Source of the DNA: Colwellia sp. MB3u-41
Lineage (GTDB): Bacteria; Pseudomonadota; Gammaproteobacteria; Enterobacterales; Alteromonadaceae
Assembly: GCF_014076845.1 (NCBI RefSeq)
Contig: NZ_JACGUT010000079.1
Coordinates: forward strand, 124,001-188,000
Reading direction: 5' to 3'
DNA length: 64,000 nt
A program made the translations under genes and the position numbers. Below, one piece after another: positions 44,551-54,020 of this stretch. The first letter of the stretch is position 1. Each line of letters starts with the position of its first letter. The notes under the pieces were generated by a model that was not told the DNA's origin, did no database searches, and worked only from the letters and a program-made list of their open reading frames with translations.

Positions 44551-45558
44551 TTATAATTTCCGTCGTAAACTGTAGGTTAACGTGATCAAAGACAACATTA
44601 GACATGCTGCTACCACGTTATGACTCACCGCAACTGCTAACGGTAATGAGAACCAGATATTGCTAATACCCAATAATATTTGGCAAGTAAGAATAAACGC
44701 TAAGCTAATAGCTGCATTCTTAAAAAATGCAGATTGAGATTTTCGAAACACCATTAACGCTAACCAAAAAAGATAAAGCCCAACTACAATGGCTCCCAAT
44801 CGATGAACAACATGAATCGTTACACGTGAAGCATGAGATAAATGACCAAATTCGTAACTGTCTTTTTCTGGTGGGATCAAATCAAATGAATCTTCGAAGG
44901 TCAGTTGCTCTTGCCAGCCTGACTGACAAATTGGTAATTCAGTACAAACCAAGGCAGCATAGTTTGACGATGTCCACCCACCTAGACCTATTTGAACGGT
45001 AAGTAAGACAATACCAATTAAGCCATATCTTCCATATTTTTTAATCGCAAAATCGCCCCCCTGCACTCGAAAGTCAGACAAACGTAAATATAATAAAAAC
45101 AGTAAACTCAGCGTCGTAAAACCACCCAACAAATGCCCCATAACGACTATAGGCATAAGTTTCATGGTAACTGTCCACATACCTAAAGCCGCCTGAAAAA
45201 TAACTACCACCAGTATTAATATCGGCAGTCTTAAGGGCGTACCTTGCTCACGTCTTTTATAAGACATAAACGCAATGGCTAAAATTAATAAACCTAGTGC
45301 CCCTGCAAAATAGCGATGGATCATTTCATTCCATGCTTTTTGCGCTTCAACTTTTCTTTCTGGGAATGCTTGCTCTGCTTTAATAATTTGTTCTGCGGTT
45401 GCTGGTACATCAATTAATCCATAACAACCTGGCCAATCTGGACAGCCTAAACCCGCATGCGTTAAGCGTGTATAAGCACCTAAGCTAACCACGATTAGTG
45501 CTAATAGAATACTAATTAAGACTAAAGTACGAACACGATGATTTACACGATTTTTCAT
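44551..45558 (-). CDS. ctaA: Heme A synthase (COX15/CtaA)
   Basis: Membrane enzyme of 335 residues that oxidises the methyl group of heme O to make heme A. Eight membrane segments are visible, with conserved heme-binding histidines in MIHRYFAG (about 75-82), GHLLGG, HASR and HRLGA, and VSHNVVAA near the end. It belongs to the longer proteobacterial type with a cysteine pair in the loop (CTELPICQSG). Only 1 bp lies between it and the upstream gene, and ctaB follows after 9 bp. Confidence 0.95.
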   Translation of the reverse strand: MKNRVNHRVRTLVLISILLALIVVSLGAYTRLTHAGLGCPDWPGCYGLIDVPATAEQIIKAEQAFPERKVEAQKAWNEMIHRYFAGALGLLILAIAFMSYKRREQGTPLRLPILILVVVIFQAALGMWTVTMKLMPIVVMGHLLGGFTTLSLLFLLYLRLSDFRVQGGDFAIKKYGRYGLIGIVLLTVQIGLGGWTSSNYAALVCTELPICQSGWQEQLTFEDSFDLIPPEKDSYEFGHLSHASRVTIHVVHRLGAIVVGLYLFWLALMVFRKSQSAFFKNAAISLAFILTCQILLGISNIWFSLPLAVAVSHNVVAACLMLSLITLTYSLRRKL

Positions 45559-45559
45559 C

Positions 45560-46120
45560 TTAACCCACCCTTGAATACTTAAGTAATTTCTTCATATCTG
45601 CTAAAATTTCTTTACCAAACATTGCTTGAGCATCATCATTTGTCGGTGGTTTATGAGATAAAACCACATTACCTAAAGGGTCAACAACTAAGACTTTTGT
45701 ATCTGATAAAAAGTCATCAACTAGGCTTGGAGTAGGAATAATCACCCAACTGTTTTCAGTTAACCTTTGCGTTTGCTGAGGTGAGAGTGGATTAGGAGAA
45801 AGTGCGACGCGCTTTACTCTGGGCATTTCTCTACCCAAGGCTATGTAAGAGTTATTAACACTGAGTAACGTTTGTTCACAGTGATCATCACAATGCTGTG
45901 GCAAGCTATAAATAATTGACCAAGTTTTTTGTAAAGCGGTTTGACTCAAGCCTAACTTTTCCAAAGTCAGTTCATTCTCAACTAAAGTGCCCTTGTTCGT
46001 TACACCATAATCAAGCCAATTTTGAGTTAAGGCGAGTTTTGCTAACACAATAGGGAGGATAAAAGCGCCCAGCACCATGACCATACTACGACGAGATTTT
46101 TTCTGTGATACATCATTCAT
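45560..46120 (-). CDS. SCO-like membrane protein of the oxidase assembly cluster
   Basis: A 186-residue protein with one N-terminal membrane anchor (VMVLGAFILPIVLAKLAL). The soluble part looks like a weakened SCO/thioredoxin fold. It has CDDHCEQ (about 77-83) in the CxxxC place and FLSDTKVLVVDPLGNVVLSHKP near the end, the region where SCO proteins have their histidine. Homologues sit between SURF1 and ctaA in many oxidase clusters. The exact job is not known. The gene lies in the same minus-strand operon. Confidence 0.8.
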   Translation of the reverse strand: MNDVSQKKSRRSMVMVLGAFILPIVLAKLALTQNWLDYGVTNKGTLVENELTLEKLGLSQTALQKTWSIIYSLPQHCDDHCEQTLLSVNNSYIALGREMPRVKRVALSPNPLSPQQTQRLTENSWVIIPTPSLVDDFLSDTKVLVVDPLGNVVLSHKPPTNDDAQAMFGKEILADMKKLLKYSRVG

Positions 46121-46161
46121 ACACTTACACCTTATTATTTTTTTTATTAGTGATTTAACGC

Positions 46162-46878
46162 TTATTCACTATTTCTACCCAATTTAATTGACGCCCATAT
46201 CATCAACAATAACCATGCTATCGCTAAACTAAACCATTGAAAGGCATAAGCACGATGTTTTTCAGGCGGCATAACAATTGGTTGCCAATTTTTTTCATAA
46301 CCCACACTCTCTGTTTTATCTAAGTAGACGACAAAGGGCAAGAGTTGACGTGAAATTAATGTTGAAAATTTATCTAATTCTATCTGCTGAACACGCAATG
46401 GCCACTTACCTTTGACCAAGACTTGTTCCATTAACATTATGCCTTGCTCGATTTTGCGTACGTGACCTGATAATTGATACTTTCCAATAATAGCCTGAAC
46501 ATCGGGAATTTCTTGACGATTTATAGAACCTACTACCCAACCTAAATTAACTAAGACCGCCTGCTCGTCACTCTTAAACACTTGATAAACACGATAACCT
46601 AATTGTCCTTTATTCGTTTGGTTGTCTAATAAAAAAATAGTATTATTATCAAACTCCCCAAACATAGTGATCGGTAGATCATTAATTTCATTTTTTTCTG
46701 AAAGTACTTGAGAAAGAGACAAAGCTTGTGTTTGACTCAATTGTGTAATGGTTTCGATGCGTTGCTCTTTTTGTAAAGCACGATCACTTTGCCATAATCC
46801 GAGTTTTACTAATCCGGAAAAAACAAGTAGGGTAAATATCAACCAAGGTAGGCGAATGTTTGATATAAAATTTTTCAA
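46162..46878 (-). CDS. SURF1-family oxidase assembly protein
   Basis: A 238-residue protein that helps insert heme A into subunit I. It has one membrane helix at each end (LPWLIFTLLVFSGLVKLGLWQ and FQWFSLAIAWLLLMIWASIKL) and a periplasmic domain. Hallmarks are GLWQSDRALQKEQRI, NLGWV and EKHRAYAFQWFSLA. It is the first gene of the assembly operon. The adjacent DUF2909 gene is on the other strand with a 56-bp shared upstream gap. Confidence 0.93.
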   Translation of the reverse strand: MKNFISNIRLPWLIFTLLVFSGLVKLGLWQSDRALQKEQRIETITQLSQTQALSLSQVLSEKNEINDLPITMFGEFDNNTIFLLDNQTNKGQLGYRVYQVFKSDEQAVLVNLGWVVGSINRQEIPDVQAIIGKYQLSGHVRKIEQGIMLMEQVLVKGKWPLRVQQIELDKFSTLISRQLLPFVVYLDKTESVGYEKNWQPIVMPPEKHRAYAFQWFSLAIAWLLLMIWASIKLGRNSE

Positions 46879-46934
46879 ACAATTAATTCCTTAAATATGC
46901 TTAAAGCGAACATAACAACATAGGAAATTTTTAA

Positions 46935-47150
46935 ATGGCATTTGCGATAAAAATAATTATTATTGGCTGCTTAGTCTTCATGGTATTTAGCCTGTTTCAG
47001 GCACTTTTTGTCTTAAACAAAAATGACCCGAGTAAACCGTCAATGTCAAAATTTATTGGCCGACGCGTGATGATTTCAGCCTTCATTATTATACTTATGT
47101 TAGTCGCTATTTTAACAGGCGTTATTACGCCACACCCACGACCGTTCTAA
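46935..47150 (+). CDS. DUF2909-type small membrane protein
   Basis: A 71-residue protein with two membrane helices (about 5-28 and 46-66) and a short basic loop (SKFIGRRVM). Genes of this family regularly sit between coxC and SURF1 on the opposite strand in gammaproteobacterial oxidase clusters, as here. Its role is not known. A hairpin terminator follows. It has a modest AGGAAATT ribosome-binding site. Confidence 0.85.
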   Translation: MAFAIKIIIIGCLVFMVFSLFQALFVLNKNDPSKPSMSKFIGRRVMISAFIIILMLVAILTGVITPHPRPF

Positions 47151-47172
47151 TCGACTCGCTTAAAAATAAAAG

Positions 47173-47206
47173 GTAGGTGAAGCTAGCTCCACCTACACTA
47201 TTTTTT
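47173..47206. terminator. Terminator between DUF2909 gene and coxC
   Basis: GTAGGTGAAGCT and AGCTCCACCTAC pair with one mismatch and are followed on plus by a run of T. It can end both convergent genes. Confidence 0.8.
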
Positions 47207-47228
47207 AAACTTTTATATAAGTAATTGT

Positions 47229-48113
47229 TTATACAATATAAACAAAAACAAACAGTATCACCCAAACCACATCAACAAAATGCCAATACCAGCTTGTCGC
47301 TTCAAAAGCAAAAGCATTGGTTGGGGTAAAGTGGCCTTTCAACACTCTTAAAAACACCACAATTAGCATGATGGTACCTAAGGTAACGTGCATACCATGA
47401 AAGCCGGTCAGTAAGTAGAAAGTTGAACCATAGATACCACTGGTTAAGTACAATTTCATTTCTTCTGAATAGCCGTGCATGTACTCGACAACTTGCAAGA
47501 ATAAAAAGACAACACCTAACAATATGGTAAAACCTAACCATATTTTCAGCATTTTACGATTATCTTTTTCTAAGGCTGAGTGTGCTAAATGTGCAGTAAT
47601 TGAAGAAGTTAATAACAAAATAGTATTAATTAATGGTAGGCCATACCAGCCCATTTGCGTTGTTTCGGTTCCATCTGGTGTGACTAATAACGGCCAACTT
47701 GCGACAAACTCAGGCCATAAAACAGCACCGGTCATGGCATTATTATCTGCACCGCCCAACCAAGGTACCGATAACGTGCGGGCATAAAATAAGGCACCAA
47801 AGAATGCTGCAAAAAACATCACTTCAGAAAAGATAAACCAGCTCATCCCTTGACGAAATGAGTTATCCATTTGATGGCTATACTTACCCGCCATCGATTC
47901 GTTTATAACATTACTGAACCAACCATAGAGCATGTATATAACTAAACAAACGCCGGCAAGCAATATATAACCGCCAATGCCACCTTCACCACTCTTTAAC
48001 GTAGAAACATAGTTTCCGGCGCCAATAGCAATTAAAAACAGTGCCACTGCGCCAACAATTGGCCAATGACTTTGTGATGGTACGTAATAACTTTCATATT
48101 CTTTTGTTGTCAT
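47229..48113 (-). CDS. coxC: Cytochrome c oxidase subunit III
   Basis: Membrane subunit of the aa3 oxidase, 294 residues with seven membrane segments. I start at ATG 48113, which has AGGGGAAT upstream. An in-frame TTG at 48131 covers that site. Diagnostic parts are SWFIFSEVMFFAAFFGALFYAR and TGFHGMHVTLGT, with EATSWYWHFVDVVWVILFVFVYI at the end. It follows ctaG by 52 bp and ends the structural operon coxB-coxA-ctaG-coxC. Confidence 0.96.
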   Translation of the reverse strand: MTTKEYESYYVPSQSHWPIVGAVALFLIAIGAGNYVSTLKSGEGGIGGYILLAGVCLVIYMLYGWFSNVINESMAGKYSHQMDNSFRQGMSWFIFSEVMFFAAFFGALFYARTLSVPWLGGADNNAMTGAVLWPEFVASWPLLVTPDGTETTQMGWYGLPLINTILLLTSSITAHLAHSALEKDNRKMLKIWLGFTILLGVVFLFLQVVEYMHGYSEEMKLYLTSGIYGSTFYLLTGFHGMHVTLGTIMLIVVFLRVLKGHFTPTNAFAFEATSWYWHFVDVVWVILFVFVYIV

Positions 48114-48165
48114 TATTATTCCCCTAAACAAATACTGTTACACGCTAAGTGAACAGTATAAATTG

Positions 48166-48747
48166 CTACGATTCCACTTTTCCGGTCACGTCATACAAAG
48201 TGTACGACAACGTTAGCGTTGAAATATCTTCAGGTAATTCTGGGTCAACATAAAACTGTAACGCCATCTCTACCTCTTCATTCGCTTGTAGCGGTTGCTG
48301 CGTAAAACAAAAACATTCAATTTTTTGAAAATACGCCGCCGCTAAACCGGGCGATACTGACGGAACTGCTTGGCCAATAATATCGCGGGTGGATTCATTT
48401 TTTGCATAAAATTTAACAAGTTTCATTTCACCGGGATGAACTTTTATTTCACGGACCATAGGTTCAAACTGCCAAGGTATACCTTGGGCGGTTCGACTAA
48501 TAAACTGCACCGTTACAATTCTTTTTGTGTCAATCTGATCAACATTATAGACAGCGGCGGCAGTGGTTGACGTTTTTCCATTCAAACCAGTAATATCACA
48601 AAACACATCATATAAAGGGACAAGTGCAAAACCAAAAGCAAACATACCAAAAACAATCATAACCAGCTTTTTTATCACTTGATTGTTTTTTGTTATAGCA
48701 GCGCTATCTTTGTTATTTAAATTTTGCAATTCGTCACCTTTATTCAT
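48166..48747 (-). CDS. ctaG: Cytochrome c oxidase assembly protein CtaG (Cox11)
   Basis: Copper chaperone for the CuB site of subunit I, 193 residues. One N-terminal membrane anchor (LVMIVFGMFAFGFALVPLYDVFCDITG) includes a conserved cysteine. The periplasmic Cox11 domain contains the copper motif ECFCFTQQPL. It sits 11 bp after coxA and 52 bp before coxC. Length and motif are typical. Confidence 0.96.
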   Translation of the reverse strand: MNKGDELQNLNNKDSAAITKNNQVIKKLVMIVFGMFAFGFALVPLYDVFCDITGLNGKTSTTAAAVYNVDQIDTKRIVTVQFISRTAQGIPWQFEPMVREIKVHPGEMKLVKFYAKNESTRDIIGQAVPSVSPGLAAAYFQKIECFCFTQQPLQANEEVEMALQFYVDPELPEDISTLTLSYTLYDVTGKVES

Positions 48748-48758
48748 ATTTTATTAAC

Positions 48759-50351
48759 TTAATCAATTTTTGGTGGTGTTGAAAATGTATGGTACGGAGC
48801 AGGACTTGCAACAGTCCACTCTAAACCTTCAGCGCCATCCCAAGGCTTAGCCGCTGCTTTCTCTCCACCTCTAATACACTTAATGACTACCGCTAAGAAT
48901 ATTAGTTGCGAAAGGCCAAAGGCAAAACCACCAATACTGACCCACTTATTGAAATCAGCAAACTGCAACGCATAATCTGGGATACGACGAGGCATGCCCG
49001 CTAATCCTAAAAAGTGCATAGGGAAGAATAGTAAATTAACTGAAATCAGCGAACACCAAAAATGCCATTTAGCTAACGACTCGTTATACATATGACCTGT
49101 CCATTTTGGCAACCAGAAGTATGCACCCGCATAAATCGAGAATAATGAACCTGTGACCAACACATAATGAAAATGGGCAACAACAAAGTAGGTATCATGG
49201 TATTGGAAATCAACAGGTGTTAATGCCAACATCAAACCAGAGAATCCGCCTATAGTAAATAAGATGACAAATGCGATAGAAAATAGCATCGGTGTTTCAA
49301 AGCTCATTGAACCACGCCACATAGTTGCGACCCAGTTGAACACTTTAACACCCGTAGGTACGGCAATTAACATGGTGCAATACATGAAGAACAGTTCACC
49401 AAATAACGGCATACCTGTTGTGAACATATGATGTGCCCAGACAAGAAATGACAATAAGGCGATGGATGCCGTTGCATAAACCATTGAGCTGTAGCCGAAT
49501 AATTTCTTACGAGCAAAAGCTGGAATAATAGTAGAGACAATACCAAAAGCTGGCAATATCATGATGTAAACTTCAGGATGCCCGAAGAACCAGAAAAGGT
49601 GCTGGAATAATACCGGGTCACCGCCACCTGCGGCATCAAAGAAACTTGTGCCAAAATACGTATCAGTTAACAACATGGTTACCACACCCGCGAGGACAGG
49701 CATTACGGCGATTAATAAATAGGCGGTAATAAAAAATGTCCAAACAAACAATGGCATTTTCATGTAAGTCATACCCGGCGCACGCATGTTCATAATGGTA
49801 ACAACGATATTAATCGCGCCCATTATTGATGAGATACCCATAATATGAACAGCAAAAACAAAAAATGCCGTACTACCATTTGAATAGGTTGTAGAAAGTG
49901 GTGCGTAGAATGTCCAACCAAAGTTAGGCGCACCTGACTCCATAAAGAATGTAGACAAAAGAATCCCAAAAGCAAAAGGTAGAATCCAGAAGCTCCAATT
50001 ATTCATACGTGGTAAAGCCATATCTGGAGCACCAATCATCATAGGTATCATCCAGTTTGCAAACCCCGTAAAGGCCGGCATAATTGCACCAAACACCATG
50101 ATCAAACCATGTACAGTAGTTAGCTGATTGAAAAAATCAGGCTCCACTATTTGCAAACCGGGTTGGAATAACTCGGCTCGAATAACCATGGCTAAAGCAC
50201 CGCCGGTTAATAGCATAATAAAAGCAAACCATAGATATAACGTACCTATATCTTTATGATTTGTCGTGTACAACCAACGTTTGATGCCTTTCATTTTATG
50301 GTCATCATGATGATCGTCGTGCGATTCTTGTTCTATAACGTCTGTAGTCAT
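48759..50351 (-). CDS. coxA: Cytochrome c oxidase subunit I
   Basis: Catalytic subunit of the aa3-type oxidase, 530 residues with twelve membrane segments. It binds heme a, heme a3 and CuB, and reduces oxygen while pumping protons. Seen are LTTVHGLIMVFGA with a heme a histidine, WFFGHPEVYIMILPAFG with the CuB histidine-tyrosine pair, WAHHMFTTG with two more histidines, and DTYFVVAHFHYVLVTG with the heme histidines. A His/Asp-rich N-terminus (ESHDDHHDDHK) is common in these marine bacteria. It lies 11 bp after coxB. Confidence 0.98.
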   Translation of the reverse strand: MTTDVIEQESHDDHHDDHKMKGIKRWLYTTNHKDIGTLYLWFAFIMLLTGGALAMVIRAELFQPGLQIVEPDFFNQLTTVHGLIMVFGAIMPAFTGFANWMIPMMIGAPDMALPRMNNWSFWILPFAFGILLSTFFMESGAPNFGWTFYAPLSTTYSNGSTAFFVFAVHIMGISSIMGAINIVVTIMNMRAPGMTYMKMPLFVWTFFITAYLLIAVMPVLAGVVTMLLTDTYFGTSFFDAAGGGDPVLFQHLFWFFGHPEVYIMILPAFGIVSTIIPAFARKKLFGYSSMVYATASIALLSFLVWAHHMFTTGMPLFGELFFMYCTMLIAVPTGVKVFNWVATMWRGSMSFETPMLFSIAFVILFTIGGFSGLMLALTPVDFQYHDTYFVVAHFHYVLVTGSLFSIYAGAYFWLPKWTGHMYNESLAKWHFWCSLISVNLLFFPMHFLGLAGMPRRIPDYALQFADFNKWVSIGGFAFGLSQLIFLAVVIKCIRGGEKAAAKPWDGAEGLEWTVASPAPYHTFSTPPKID

Positions 50352-50362
50352 TTTATATCCCC

Positions 50363-51919
50363 CTACTTCGCACTAGCAGCATCAACGGCTGCAGGTTGTA
50401 CTAAATCACCGGTGTTATTGCCCCAAGCATTACGCTCATAAGTAACAACAGCCGCTATTTCGGTTTTAGTTAACTGGCTACCAAAAGCAGCCATAGCAGG
50501 GTTTTTCTTACTGCCATTAATAACCATGTCTATATGCACAGCAATGTCACCCAGTGCAATTACACTATCTTTTAGTGCAGGAAATGCCGGAGGTAAACCC
50601 GCACCAGAAACTTGATGACAAGCAGCACAAGCTTTCATGTAAACTTGCTCACCCATAACCATCAATTCATCTTCGCTATACACTCTAGTGAGATCTTCTG
50701 CTGGGGCTTCTTCAACAACCACTTCAGCGACTTTTACCGGTGTTTCTGTGTCATTGCCTGAATCATTAGCAAAACTTTTAACATCAGCGGCTTGTACGGC
50801 ATCGCCGGTATTGTTACCCCAAGCATTACGCTCATAGGTCACAACTGCAGCAATTTGCTTCATACTTAACTGCTTATCATAAGCTTGCATACCTGAACCC
50901 GCTTTACCATTGAGTACAATATCAATATGCGCAGCAATACTACCCGTAGCAACAGAGCTTCCTTTAAGTGCAGGAAATGCTGGAGGTAGACCAGCACCAG
51001 AAACTTGATGACAGGCAGCACAGTAGGCAACATAGGTAGTTTCACCCAAAGTCATCAGTTCATCCATTGATGCGGAAGCGTTAAGAGACGCTTTCTCAGC
51101 AGCAGCAGCTTGCGCATTAATTTCGTGTTGCTCATCGAGCCAAAGAGCATAATCAGCTTCAGACTTTACTTCGACAACAATAGGCATAAAACCGTGATCT
51201 TTACCACAAAGCTCAGCACACTGACCTCGGTATATCCCAGGCTCGTCAACTTTTGTCCATGCTTCATTAATAAATCCTGGGTTAGCATCTTGCTTTACTG
51301 CAAAAGCAGGTACCCACCAAGCATGAATAACATCGTCAGAAGTGATTAAAAATCGTACTTTCTTATTAACTGGAATGACAAGGTGTTTATCAACCTCGAG
51401 TAAATAATTTTCACCTTTGACTTTGTCGCCGGCATCAACACTAAGGTGTTTACCTTCTTGTGTTTCATACTGTGGTCTTGGCGTAGATAAAACGGAGTAG
51501 AACTCAATATCTTGATCAAAATATTTATAATGCCACTTCCACTGAGAACCTGTGATCTGAATGGTAACGTCAGAATCGTCGTTATTTTCCATTTCGATCA
51601 GTGTTTTCGTTGCTGGTACAGCCATAGCGATAAGAATGACAATGGGAATTGCTGTCCAGAGAATCTCTACTTTTGTACTTTCATGAAAATCTGCTGATTT
51701 AGCCCCTTTGGATTTTCGGTGGAAAACCATTGACCAAAACATAGCACCAAAAACAACCACACCGATTGCTACACATATATACATTGCGAGCATATGTAGA
51801 TCGTAAACATCTCTACTTACTTCTGTTACACCCTTGGTCAGATTTAATTGCATATCTGCCCAAGCTGAACTGGAAAGAACACTCCCCAACAACAGCCAAC
51901 CTAGGTTACGTCTTTTCAC
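50363..51919 (-). CDS. coxB: Cytochrome c oxidase subunit II fused to two cytochrome c domains
   Basis: Periplasm-facing subunit that takes electrons from cytochrome c through CuA, 518 residues instead of about 250-380. Signal peptide to about residue 21, two membrane helices (about 44-65 and 88-106), and the cupredoxin domain with the CuA motif CAELCGKDHGFM (about 233-244). Two similar class I cytochrome c domains follow, each with CAACHQVSGAGLPPAFPALK (about 309 and 428) and each ending in AAVVTYERNAWGNNTGD. A low-complexity Glu/Ala/Val linker joins them. The repeat arose by internal duplication. It heads the oxidase operon. Confidence 0.96.
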   Translation of the reverse strand: MKRRNLGWLLLGSVLSSSAWADMQLNLTKGVTEVSRDVYDLHMLAMYICVAIGVVVFGAMFWSMVFHRKSKGAKSADFHESTKVEILWTAIPIVILIAMAVPATKTLIEMENNDDSDVTIQITGSQWKWHYKYFDQDIEFYSVLSTPRPQYETQEGKHLSVDAGDKVKGENYLLEVDKHLVIPVNKKVRFLITSDDVIHAWWVPAFAVKQDANPGFINEAWTKVDEPGIYRGQCAELCGKDHGFMPIVVEVKSEADYALWLDEQHEINAQAAAAEKASLNASASMDELMTLGETTYVAYCAACHQVSGAGLPPAFPALKGSSVATGSIAAHIDIVLNGKAGSGMQAYDKQLSMKQIAAVVTYERNAWGNNTGDAVQAADVKSFANDSGNDTETPVKVAEVVVEEAPAEDLTRVYSEDELMVMGEQVYMKACAACHQVSGAGLPPAFPALKDSVIALGDIAVHIDMVINGSKKNPAMAAFGSQLTKTEIAAVVTYERNAWGNNTGDLVQPAAVDAASAK

Positions 51920-52361
51920 ACGACATCTCCTTCACCCTATAAAAGTTTAAAACTTGATACCTAGGACAAAACACATCCTTTAGTACGGATTTTTATTATT
52001 TTCTTAGCAATTTTGTTATCAACCAGTTAGCGTCAACAACATCGTCTTATATTTATATTTGTACACATTCCAAACTAGAATTACTTAAAAGTTGATCTGG
52101 GTCAATTTAAAAATCGAGCTATTTTAAAATAAAAACCAATAAAAACAATAGAGTATCAACTCTAATACAGATAAAAGCCTAATAACAAAGGGCTGTAGCC
52201 GTAGTATTAAAAATAAACAGCTGAGTATAAATACGCATATTGCAAAAATTGATCTTGGTTGTTTTTTAATCAGAGAAAGATAAAGTTGTTTGAATGGGCT
52301 TTAGAATGAAAATTATTCTTAGTAAAGAGAAAGGTTTGCATGAAAAGAATACGAAAGGTTA
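51920..52361. other. coxB upstream region
   Basis: No convincing gene is seen. It is AT-rich and should carry the promoter for the coxB operon on the minus strand. An FNR-type box lies at 52092-52105. The rest shows no repeat or RNA gene that I recognise. Confidence 0.5.
52092..52105 (-). promoter_or_regulatory. FNR/EtrA-type box upstream of coxB
   Basis: TTGATCTGGGTCAA matches the TTGAT-N4-ATCAA consensus at 9 of 10 positions. It is about 170 bp before the coxB start. Oxygen-linked control of the aa3 oxidase by FNR/EtrA would be sensible, but the exact promoter is not located. Confidence 0.6.
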
Positions 52362-52401
52362 GAAAAGCAAACTTTAGCCTATTTTATACACTAAAGTTTG
52401 C
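52362..52401 (-). terminator. Rho-independent terminator after lexA
   Basis: On the minus strand GCAAACTTTAG and CTAAAGTTTGC pair perfectly around 13 bases and are followed by TTTTCT. It lies 88 bp past the lexA stop. Confidence 0.8.
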
Positions 52402-52489
52402 CGAGCAGTTTGACGTAATTAATACTATATTTGTTAGATAAATTGACTTAGTTACCACCAAGTTTATTGGATAGGATAGGTTAACTTAA

Positions 52490-53125
52490 TTACATCCAGT
52501 CTGCCGAGCGAATAACGCCAACAGCCAACCCTTCAATATTAAACTCTTGATCAGACAAATCGACTTTTATAGGAGAGAAGTCATCATTTTCAGCATGTAA
52601 GTAAACGATGTTACCTTCTCGTTTATAACGTTTAACCGTAACATTTTCTTCGACACGAGCAACAATTACTTGGCCATTCTGTACATCGGTCGTTTGATGA
52701 ACAGCTAACAAGTCACCATCAAGTATGCCGATATTTTTCATGCTTTCGCCATTAACTCTCAATAAGTAATCAGCGGCTGGGTGGAACAAATTACCATCAA
52801 CTTTGTAATGATCTTCAACATGCTCTGCAGCTAAAATAGGTTCACCTGCAGCCACTCTGCCGATTAAAGGTAAACCGGCTTCTTCCATTAACTTCTCAGT
52901 CAAACGAATGCCGCGAGAAGTACCTGGCAACATTTCTATATAGCCTTTTTTAGCCAAAGCTTTTAAATGTTCCTCTGCTGCATTTGCTGATTTAAAGCCA
53001 AAAAACTTGGCTATTTCAGCACGTGTTGGTGGCATACCCGTATCGCTTATTTTGTCTTTGATCAGATCAAAAACTTGTTGTTGTCGGTTCGTTAGAGGGC
53101 GTAATTCGCTGATTTCATTTAGCAT
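52490..53125 (-). CDS. lexA: SOS repressor LexA
   Basis: Repressor of the DNA-damage response, 211 residues. The winged-helix DNA-binding domain (1-70) has [26 protein letters not shown]. The self-cleavage site is Ala93-Gly94 in VAAGEP, and the protease pair is Ser128 (NGESM) and Lys165 (VTVKRY). RecA-stimulated cleavage at that bond turns the regulon on. Two SOS boxes lie upstream, so it controls itself. The alpha/beta hydrolase gene upstream on the same strand is separated by 76 bp that contain those boxes. Confidence 0.98.
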   Translation of the reverse strand: MLNEISELRPLTNRQQQVFDLIKDKISDTGMPPTRAEIAKFFGFKSANAAEEHLKALAKKGYIEMLPGTSRGIRLTEKLMEEAGLPLIGRVAAGEPILAAEHVEDHYKVDGNLFHPAADYLLRVNGESMKNIGILDGDLLAVHQTTDVQNGQVIVARVEENVTVKRYKREGNIVYLHAENDDFSPIKVDLSDQEFNIEGLAVGVIRSADWM

Positions 53126-53132
53126 AGGGAGC

Positions 53133-53170
53133 CTGTAAATTTACACAGTTGTTACTGTGAGTATATACAG
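53133..53170 (-). promoter_or_regulatory. Two tandem LexA (SOS) boxes upstream of lexA
   Basis: CTGTAAATTTACACAG (53133-53148) and CTGTGAGTATATACAG (53155-53170) both have the CTGT-N8-ACAG form. They lie 8-45 bp before the lexA start. Paired boxes at lexA are also known in E. coli. Confidence 0.92.
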
Positions 53171-53201
53171 GTCGTTATTAAAGGCAAGCTTTCTGGGATA
53201 A

Positions 53202-54020
53202 TTATTTTTGAAAACTACCTGATTTTAAATAATGAATAACTTGCTCAATCACTTTTTCATTTTTCATCATAAACGGATGGGTTGTTTCCATTTCAATGTG
53301 ATCATTCATACCATCAAGTTTGGTACTAGCAACCGAAACTTTACCATCATCTTTATCAGGAATAAGTGTTGATAATATCCAATTAATACTTTGATTACCG
53401 GCAATAACACCCAAATCAAAATTAGCATTGCCAAGATTACTAGGGATACTAAATTCGCCGGTACCTAATTGCATACCCGCATCACCATTGATGAAACTAA
53501 AACCAGGTGTATTTTTTAGTTTATCAACAACTTCACTGCCTTTGTTTGGTGGACCCAGCATCACGACTTTATTTAAATTAGGTATTTTGTGCATACTTAA
53601 ATATTGGCGAACTAATATACCGCCCATTGAATGGGTAACAAAGTTAACTTGACGACTTTCACAAATTAATAGCGCTTTAGAAATCACTTTTTCAGCCAAC
53701 TCTTCTATCGAATAATCTCTAGAAGGGTAGTTGATATTTATCACAAAATAACCTTCTGTCAATAGTCGTTTTTCAATAGCTTTCATGGAGTTAGCCGAAC
53801 GTGCAAGCCCATGCAGTAAAATTACACATTCACCATTAGCTAAAGAATCTGCTGGCTCTTCAAAAGAAGCTTGAATTTTATAGCCACGTTCAACCGAAGT
53901 ATCTAGGCTGTCTTGTTCAATCATATTTTTTAAACGAATTTCTGCATCAGTAATTTTTTTACTAAATTGTTCTTTAAGTAGCGCTAGGTCTGACTTAAGT
54001 GCTGCAATTTTTTCATTCAT
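53202..54020 (-). CDS. Alpha/beta hydrolase (lipase/esterase-like)
   Basis: Cytoplasmic hydrolase of 272 residues, no signal peptide. Residues 1-45 form a coiled coil. The hydrolase domain begins at CVILLHGLARSANSM (about 66-80). The nucleophile lies in FVTHSMGGILVRQYL (about 125-139). Later HPFMMKNEKV may give the catalytic histidine. It resembles triacylglycerol lipase/PGAP1-like proteins, including LipA-like esterases. Its substrate is unknown. SOS boxes downstream belong to lexA. Confidence 0.85.
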   Translation of the reverse strand: MNEKIAALKSDLALLKEQFSKKITDAEIRLKNMIEQDSLDTSVERGYKIQASFEEPADSLANGECVILLHGLARSANSMKAIEKRLLTEGYFVININYPSRDYSIEELAEKVISKALLICESRQVNFVTHSMGGILVRQYLSMHKIPNLNKVVMLGPPNKGSEVVDKLKNTPGFSFINGDAGMQLGTGEFSIPSNLGNANFDLGVIAGNQSINWILSTLIPDKDDGKVSVASTKLDGMNDHIEMETTHPFMMKNEKVIEQVIHYLKSGSFQK

